Source: Bolinopsis microptera | Lineage: Eukaryota > Ctenophora > Tentaculata > Lobata > Bolinopsidae | Length of the DNA stretch: 64,000 bases | Assembly: GCF_026151205.1 (NCBI RefSeq) | Contig: NC_087076.1 | Location: 22,748,828-22,812,827, forward strand | Reading direction: 5' to 3' | Part shown: positions 58,101-64,000 of the stretch, piece after piece | Numbering within the stretch: position 1 is the first letter of the stretch | Layout of the letters: every line of letters starts with the position of its first letter | The notes under the pieces: model-generated | What the model was told of the DNA's origin: nothing | The model's database searches: none | What the model saw: only the letters and a program-made list of their open reading frames with translations | Position numbers and translations under genes: made by a program

Positions 58101-59442
58101 CAACCAGAACCATAGCTACCTGACTCGAGCTCTTCACGTCCACTATTTGTTGGTGTATCGTCTGCGAGGTTATCACGTGTTATGACGTGTTATGACGTGT
58201 TTAATGTTACAGTTTGGTTACAAATAATAATATAATAATTATAATTCAATGTTCGCAAAACTAAGTAAGTTTTACTGTTAGCTGAGAAAGTCTCCAGTAC
58301 ATTGCATAATGCACATTATGTACTGGATGTATAATGTATACTGTACATGTTACACAGTACAGACAGCTCCTGCTCTCAGTTTCTTAGAACTACTTAGAAC
58401 TACGAGACACTCTCCGCTACAACCCATTTGCTAGACACTAATAACCACATTTATTTCATCCAAATCAATTTAAATGTTTTATTAAAATAATTGTTTTACC
58501 AACTAACCTGGAGTTCCAGAAAAGATGCCTGACTGTCGATGGAGTACACAAGCGCAAAAGCGTGTCCGTTAGCAATGTAAAGTTGCCGCATAGCTGCAAA
58601 CTGTTCGGTTCCTGCAGTATCGAGTATTTCCAGAGTGCAGGGAGCACCGTCCACCTAATAGCGGAGATATTTATAAATGATACATTCAGTAACTATAGTA
58701 ACTTGGGTATATTGTACTAACGTATACTCTATATATATCCACGATATATAGAGTGCTCTGTACTTTATTTATAATTGATGATCTTAGTAAAGTATTTTGT
58801 TTTTTTCTTACAAATTTAGAGCAGAATGCGTTATATAGCTTGCTCACCACAAATTTGGGGCAATAATACAAAGAGTGATCTACTTAAGTCAGTGCCAAAA
58901 ATAGAAAAAAAAAAGTGGGGAGATAAAGAAACAAACCTCTATCTGATGCCTATAGAAATCTTCAATTGTCGGATCGTATTTCTCCACAAAGACTCCCTGG
59001 ACAAGTCGCATTGTGAGGGCTGATTTTCCAACACCTGAAATGAAATGAAATGAAATAATGTGCTTGTATACCGCCCACATGGTTAGCAACTGACACAAGT
59101 GTCAGGTACTAACCATGTCAGAGCGGTTTTAAAGGGTGAGGTGAAAATATGGTGAGGGCTGATTTTCCAACACCTCATAATAATAAATTGAAGTTTAATA
59201 ACACCACTATTAAGATAAAACTTATACTCAGCAGTGTTTAAACTAATCATCCCAGAAAATAACATGAATACTAAGTTAAGAAAAGTAACTTATGCTTGAA
59301 AACATATCGTCAATTATACTAAAGCCAGAAAATGGTACTTAATCATATTATGCAAAGATCAAATACCAGATAAGACAAAAATATATAAATAGTTACCTCC
59401 CGCCCCCAGGATGACAAGCTTGTATTCTCTTCTCATAGCCAT
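55198..59442 (-). CDS. RAP1: Rap-like small GTPase, five exons
   Basis: Membrane-anchored Ras-family switch. Exons, in coding order, are 59397-59442, 58937-59034, 58508-58654, 58054-58161 and 55198-55386, with all GT-AG junctions in phase, giving 195 residues. The P-loop is GAGGVGKS, the effector loop [15 protein letters not shown], switch [17 protein letters not shown], the base-binding motifs GNKCD and ETSAK, and the C-terminus KFKCEIL. The Thr in DTAGTEQ, where Ras has Gln, marks the Rap group, as does [13 protein letters not shown] is a CAAX box ending in Leu, which predicts geranylgeranylation. It starts [10 protein letters not shown]; the second Met aligns with the usual Rap start. It is somewhat diverged from vertebrate Rap1 between switch II and NKCD. 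Intron 4 is 2.7 kb and holds a LINE ORF1-like frame and a TA-rich repeat. Confidence 0.95.
55387..56559. other. Rap-like gene intron 4, part without genes
   Basis: AT-rich, with a taatgtata run at about 55745-55815, a hairpin at 55580-55634 (tgacgttagat / actaacgtca) and an acgaaacgaa run at about 56184-56206. Confidence 0.5.
56560..57432 (-). CDS. Intact LINE ORF1-like protein in a host intron
   Basis: 290-codon uninterrupted frame on the same strand as the host Rap-like gene. The N-terminal half is acidic and helical, with a probable coiled coil at about 85-130 ([20 protein letters not shown]). Residues of about 165-290 ([55 protein letters not shown]) match the RRM-like nucleic-acid-binding region of LINE ORF1 proteins. 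In a LINE this protein would bind element RNA. No ORF2, endonuclease or reverse transcriptase lies within 1 kb on either side. It may be a truncated recent insertion or a retained single-gene derivative. Confidence 0.8.
   Translation of the reverse strand: MMKNTDLLQRLSGHSAFFNEANEDFEALISNIAEATNCENRTRFSVEKFEKPVKKVLSNLMYNMYYQLNSVVGETLNAMKDVEELKSSLIRSQESVIKLQRELLEAKSNQLELVQTTVKSAVQDTVQAEIKSYSQAVLKASPNSTITEECLKKVVQKAVSEEDRSRNVLIFGLKEADEEKLSDKVDELFEQIEVKPHFEAVRIGRKSADKTRPVKILLSNSNTVHQILSKSKNLKLSEHHKTVFISPDRSPEEQARHHLLVLEMKEKAKKDLNRRYYIRSGVICCEDKIS
57540..58040. repeat. taatgtata-type repeat in Rap intron 4
   Basis: 500 bp of ataatgtata, tactatataatg and tattatgta units, ending about 15 bp before the donor of exon 4 (58053). 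Such AT repeats next to a splice donor may fold in the transcript. Confidence 0.9.
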
Positions 59443-59481
59443 CCTATTATAATAGTTAATAATAGTTAAAAGTTAATAGTA

Positions 59482-61120
59482 CGGCAATTCGGTAATGTAG
59501 CTACGCATAGTTTAAAAGGCACGGTTAAGGCACGGTTAAAGCACAGTTAAGGCACGGTTAAGACACCAGGGTTACATAAGGCACGGTTGAGGCACGGTCA
59601 CTTAAAGCACAGTTAACGCACAGTTAAGGCATGGTTACCTTAATTCCCAAAAATTTGGGCGACAAAAAATTTGAGCGGGCCTCTCGCCCAAATTTTTTGC
59701 AGACCAAATTAATTGCATAAATCTTTTCCGTCTGCTAAATTTTTTGCTAACCAAACTTTTGGCATTTGGCCTGTGGCCCTGAAATCTATAAAAAGATGGC
59801 TTTTTCTTCATATCCAAGTGAAATAATATTTGAAATTTTAGTTTTCTAATCTGTCATTCATGACCAAGTAAAAAAGCTTATATTTTAAATGAATGTCTGG
59901 TTAATTAAAATTAGACTTGACCTTTGGTCCGGGTTTACAGTAGTTCGCTACACACAATTATGTACACCTTTGTTTCCCCCAAAGCTAAGCGTATGTGCCG
60001 CTTAGTTTGATAGATCATGATGTAAACCTTCTAATTTTCTTCCAAACCTTTCGACCATCTGGTGAGGCGTCATAATGATAATTGTATGTGAAAGGGGTAT
60101 GATAAGATATGCTGAGTGTAAGTAGACTAAACTATCTGATTGAGAGACTAAATATCACTATTGTATATCTATCATTTTGTACTGTGCCATCATCACTGTA
60201 TTTTTTAGTAGTTACTGGGCAGATCGTAAATTTCATAATGTGAAACAACTCAGACTACCACCTACATGCTTAAAATTTAAAGCAAAATGACTGGAATAGT
60301 AAGGAATAATAATGAACTAAGGCAAATATCTAACTGAAATTTTAGTGGAAAATCGTTCATTTTTCGAAGAATCTGTGCCCAAATTTTCGGTATAAATTGT
60401 GCTCAATATAATGGCACACAAATTTTTGGGAACTAAGGTAACTCACAAACTGCTAATAAGCAGTCATTAACGCACGGTTGGGGAAATATAACCTATAAAC
60501 AGTGGTTAACTAAGGCACTGTAATAGAGTGACAGAGCTTGTTTATTTCAGGATATGATCCATGTCAGCTGATCAACAAGATAAAAAGTTTGCATGTATTA
60601 AATGGTGTGCGGGTGGCCGTGGTGTCAGCACGCAACAAGGTTGGGTGATGTGATCTGAGCTACTGGTACATGACTGCAAAGTAGGTTGTGCAGATCACCT
60701 CGCTCAAATAAACAGGTGTTCAGATGTGAACTCGAAGAAAATTTCCGTCTAGTGAGTACATAATTAGTAAACATGAATCTCGGGATTCTTGCTCAGGAGA
60801 CGTTAACTTAATTTGAAGAGCCTGGTTACTTGAAGAGATCGTTAATCGAAATAAGGATTTCAAATATAGGACGGTCACATGAAGCAGGGCTGTTGCTTTA
60901 GAATTAGAATATTTATTCATAGCGGGAATCGCACTATAAAATTTACAGATCGTCACATTCAGATCATGTGCCTTAGTTAACCACTTGTATGTTTATAGGT
61001 TATATTTCCCCAACCGTGCGTTAACCGTGCCTTAAGTTACTGTGCCTCAACCATGCCTTATGTAACCATTGTGCCTTAACCATGCCTTAACCGTGCCTTA
61101 ACCTTGCCTTAACCCTGCGT
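59482..61120. mobile_element. Foldback element with GGCACGGTTAA arms, nested insertion inside
   Basis: Outer arms: gcaattcggtaatgtagcta at about 59483 and its inverse at about 61096-61120. Next come ggcacggttaa repeats (59519-59635) and inverted ttaaccgtgcc repeats (61013-61115). ggggaaatataacctataaa (60479) is inverted at about 60989. No coding capacity. It lies upstream of the Rap-like start codon. Confidence 0.75.
59635..60443. mobile_element. Nested inverted-repeat element, 0.8 kb
   Basis: Left end ttaccttaattcccaaaaat then ttggg; right end aaatttttgggaactaaggt then aac, its inverse. It interrupts the ggcacggttaa arm of the larger element. No coding capacity. Confidence 0.75.
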
Positions 61121-61185
61121 AGCTACATTATCGAGTTGCCAATAGTACTAAGTTTACAGTAGACTAGGTGACACTGGGATTCGAA

Positions 61186-61205
61186 CTCATAGCCATCCTA
61201 TTATA
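61186..61205. repeat. Second copy of the Rap start-codon region
   Basis: ctcatagccatcctattat here is identical to 59433-59451, which holds the Rap-like 5' leader and ATGGCTATGAG start. The two copies flank the foldback element in direct orientation. Confidence 0.7.
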
Positions 61206-61562
61206 TTGATATTCAATGTTAATCTTAAATGATAATCTCAATAAATCTGTGTATGTGTGTGTGGGAAATTTCCGAGTGGCTATTTTTTTAACGGTACGGG
61301 ACTGGTGTTTTTGGTAAAGTGCCGACAAAACTCTGACGTAGCCAATAAGCAATTTTTTTTTAAATCGGCCGGTGGTAATTGGTTTTATTGATGGTTTATT
61401 ACCACAAATGTGACATAAAATGGCTCACTTTTTGTCCCCCTGGGCGCAGGCTCTCTTTTCCATTACTGCAGATTATGTAGCTTTGGTTCATGAATCATAA
61501 TTAAGTTAGCCCCCGCAAGTGATACTGTAAGCTTATTTTAGAGAAACAAATTTTTTTTTGGG

Positions 61563-62130
61563 GTGAGTCGGAAACTGCCAGCTGTTCTGACATTTATAGA
61601 CTTTAAGAATGCTTTCGACAGTGCACATCGTGGAAAAATGCTCAAGATTCTAGAAGCTTATGGCATTCCAGTCAAAATCGCTTTAATAAGACCTCATCTT
61701 GAGTATAGTGTCCAATTGTGGAATCCACCTGCAGCTCATGGAAGTTGGGGGACTATTTTGGAGCTGGAGAGCGTCCAGAAGCGGTTTACCCGTCTGATTG
61801 ATGAGTTGGGTACTCTTCCTAGCAGCTGTAGACTGGAAATCCTCAATTTGACAACGCTGGCAGAGCGGCGAATACGTGGGAACCTCATAGAAGCTTTTAA
61901 AGTACCAGGTGGTTGGACTGATTATTATATGGATCGGGGATGTTTAGAACTGGCAGATCCGGTCTTAATCTTGTTTCAAGCAATAGATGTAGTAGAAGTT
62001 TAACTTAAGTAAAGAATATCAAGAAGTCTTTTCTCCCGGAGCGAGTTTTTCCATATTGGAACAAACTTCCTACGGACGTCAAGAACTCTGTGACAGTTTA
62101 AGGCTTTAAAATTAAATTGGAAGGATTTAA
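61563..62130 (+). pseudogene. Internally deleted LINE reverse transcriptase
   Basis: The frame begins with an RT catalytic block (AVLTFIDFKNAFDSAHRGKM, LKILEAYGIP) and jumps straight to the C-terminal part (LIRPHLEYSVQLWNPP, ESVQKRFTRLIDELGTLP, LTTLAERRIRGNLIEAFK). It continues in other frames with FLPERVFPYWNKLPTDVKNS and GFKIKLEGFKKD. The YADD region is missing. The N part looks RTE-like and the C part CR1/jockey-like, so it is either a deletion in one element or a junction of two. Confidence 0.7.
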
Positions 62131-62807
62131 GAAAGATATGATTTCTAAAAGTATTACAAATGATTGCTTTTTTTTGGAATGTTATGCCAGTAATAAAGAG
62201 AAACATAAGGATTATCTTTGGTTTCATCCTTATGTGGCAAAGAAGCGTTTTATAAATCTGTATTCCACTGGGAAGTATTTAAAATAGGATAATTTATTTG
62301 ATGATTTTTTTAAATATTGTATTTCATAAATAATTAATGTTGGTGGGGAATTATTTATTACATATTTTTTCACATAGTGCGATAATATTTTGTAGACATG
62401 TGTGATGATGTGATGTCATAAATTTTTGTATCACGTTGCGACCCCTGTCCTGACGATACAGGGGGAGCCGCGCACTTCGTGCGCGGTGGGTCATACAAGA
62501 AAAGACAATTTTTGATTCACTTTCAATACAAACTTTTTATGAGGATCACAACATGCAAATACAGAGAAAAACGAAATTTTAAGAAAAACAAAATTGTTAT
62601 TTACCACAAAACAATCAATACATATTATGTTATATTCATAGATAAATTCAAATTTAAATTTCAACCTTATATACACCCCGTCGCGCACACAGCCACACAT
62701 TGTTTATATATATTAGAAACCCTCAGGTGTGGCTGTAAGCGCCGCGCGCAGGGTCTATTTTGATTGACGATGTCACCCTTTCCAGATCGTTCCAGCAACG
62801 CGATTTT

Positions 62808-62876
62808 TTCATATTCGTCATATTCGTCATATTCGTCATATTCGTCATATTCGTCATATTAGTCATCTTCGTCATA
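62808..62876. repeat. 9-bp tandem repeat atattcgtc
   Basis: About seven units, the last two altered (atattagtc, atcttcgtc). Confidence 0.92.
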
Positions 62877-63037
62877 GAATGCTAGTTCGCGCGGCGCGTC
62901 GAAGCGGCGAAGTCTTCCAAGGTCTATTCATGCAGATTCAATTGTTATTTTACAATTACATGTCACATTTATTAATTACTAGAACCAAAATTTCAGAAGC
63001 AGAATAATTTGTAAAAATTTTTTGTTGTTTGCGCAGT

Positions 63038-63292
63038 CACAGGGGGCTGAAACCAGGTTTTCGATCAAACGCTGCCATTTGTAGTCAAAAGTTGCCAACA
63101 GTTGCTCTCGTCCAATGAAATCGCTGCATTTTGCCTGCCATTATGCATAATTGAATTACATATATTCGAATCCGAAGCTTGGCTTTCATAATAATCATAA
63201 TGCAGCAATTTCATTGGACGAGAGCAATTGTTGGCGACGTTTGACTACAAATGGCAATGTTTGATCGAAAACCTGGTTTCAGCTCCCCCTGT
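63038..63292. mobile_element. Nested hairpin element, 255 bp
   Basis: Arms of about 95 bp: cacagggggctgaaaccagg then ttttcgatcaaac...ggacgagagcaa, and the inverse (ttgctctcgtccaatgaaat). Only about 65 bp lies between them. The mirror sequence explains the short frames here. Confidence 0.88.
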
Positions 63293-63956
63293 GCAGTACA
63301 GTATTTACACGCCCATCGATAAAGCAGTTGCCAAAAAAAGCTCAAAGTCAATTCACCTAGCTTCGTACTCCGTTTTGACATTAAGCCATATGATTTGCAC
63401 GCGTGGCGCATTCCAAATGCTAGCACGTGACACAATTCAGCCCATCAGAGTACATGAATCCGCAAAGTTCAAAGTTTGAAGTTAAAGTTGCAAAGTTTTG
63501 ATCGGCCCAAAATGAGACTTTCCTGGAGATTTAAATATAACTCAACAATTACATTGTTTCAAATTTCCCCCTGTGCCGGGAAACATTATTTTTACAAAAC
63601 GAACATTTTGCAAAAAACCGGAAGTCTAGTCAGTTCGAACTCTTTTACTTTTAAAGTTAGGCCCCATCCAGCAAGGTTTCCTGGGACGCACTGCTGGGCC
63701 ACGCCGAGCTGCGAAGAATTGACATCGTCAATTAAACAATGGACAAACGTATTTGTCATACATTGTATGACCCGCCGCGCACGAGTGCAGTGCGCGGCTC
63801 CCCCTGTATCGTCAGGACGATAAAGGGGGACCATAGTGAAACGACCGTGGGGTCGCAACGTGATACAAAAAAGTATCACCTGTTAAATATTTTACGAGTA
63901 TCTATATCATATCACTGACCACTGATTAATTATAATATCATAACTGATAATTTGTA

Positions 63957-64000
63957 GTGTGATGCACTACTGAGCCGCGCCGCGCATCTTCCGTAGATCA
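63957..64000. repeat. Start of a CTGTGCCGCGCCG-family repeat
   Basis: gtgatgcactactgagccgc then gccgcgcatc resembles sequences at 14284-14315, 32911-32945 and 63684-63715 (which continue gaattgacatcgtcaattaa). Truncated by the window end. Confidence 0.5.

Larger units (their letters stand above)
62423..63871. mobile_element. Foldback element with GCGCGGCTCCC arms
   Basis: Left arm (62423-62501) ttttgtatcacgttgcgacc, cctgacgatacagggggagc and cgcgcac..gtgcgcgg; right arm (63760-63871) is the inverse with a 20-bp insertion. Each arm has its own small gcgcac hairpin. The interior holds a tandem 9-bp repeat, a nested hairpin element and a stretch related to the CCCAGG family. No coding capacity. 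Confidence 0.78.

Noticed and set aside
61165-61195. tRNA or tRNA-derived SINE, from a gttcgaatccca-like B box on the minus strand
   Set aside because: The T-stem does not pair and I could not find an A box or the rest of a cloverleaf.
62479-63879. Several 70-115-codon frames on both strands near the right end
   Set aside because: They fall in inverted arms and nested repeats and mirror each other; none shows family motifs.

Overview
The window is eukaryotic and almost certainly animal. It has spliced genes with GT-AG introns, an Argonaute of the metazoan Ago type and a Rap-type small GTPase with a CAAX tail. Coding density is very low and DNA transposons, retrotransposons and satellites fill most of the sequence. 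The mix (Mag-like Ty3 element, RTE-type LINE, many short terminal-inverted-repeat elements, compact introns) would suit a marine invertebrate, possibly a non-bilaterian such as a ctenophore, cnidarian or sponge. I cannot fix the phylum from the sequence alone.

Host genes. (1) An Argonaute gene on the + strand (about 409-6112, four exons seen) has an intact slicer tetrad. (2) A four-exon gene on the - strand (10212-11752) encodes a predicted secreted protein of 295 residues, a coiled coil followed by a cysteine-rich tail I do not recognise. (3) A five-exon Rap-like GTPase gene lies on the - strand (55198-59442), with every splice phase consistent. Its fourth intron carries an intact LINE ORF1-like frame of 290 codons. 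A single possible exon (26205-26462, -) is unassigned.

Retroelements. 19886-24845 is a complete Ty3/gypsy element (Mag-like) with 129-bp LTRs that look identical, a 5-bp target duplication and one open gag-pol frame. 49385-53030 is a nearly intact RTE-type LINE with one frameshift. Decayed retroelement pieces lie at 7490-8720, 15990-16975, 25100-25750 and 61563-62130. A decayed transposase-like gene lies at 28414-29569.

DNA elements and repeats. At least ten terminal-inverted-repeat or foldback elements can be delimited: 4735-5146 (8-bp target duplication), 7085-7303, 8770-9142 and 13519-13883 (two copies), 11869-12406, 16986-19023, 30256-31860, 33038-33750 (with a second element nested inside), 36108-36283 (pogo-like, TA target), 46253-47298, 59482-61120 (nested) and 62423-63871 (nested). 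Satellites include a 3.6-kb array of a 43-bp unit (41866-45505) with a 1.2-kb higher-order duplication, a 44-bp array, an 88-bp array, a 25-bp array, a very long CA run and a CCCT run. Stretches not listed hold no gene I can support.
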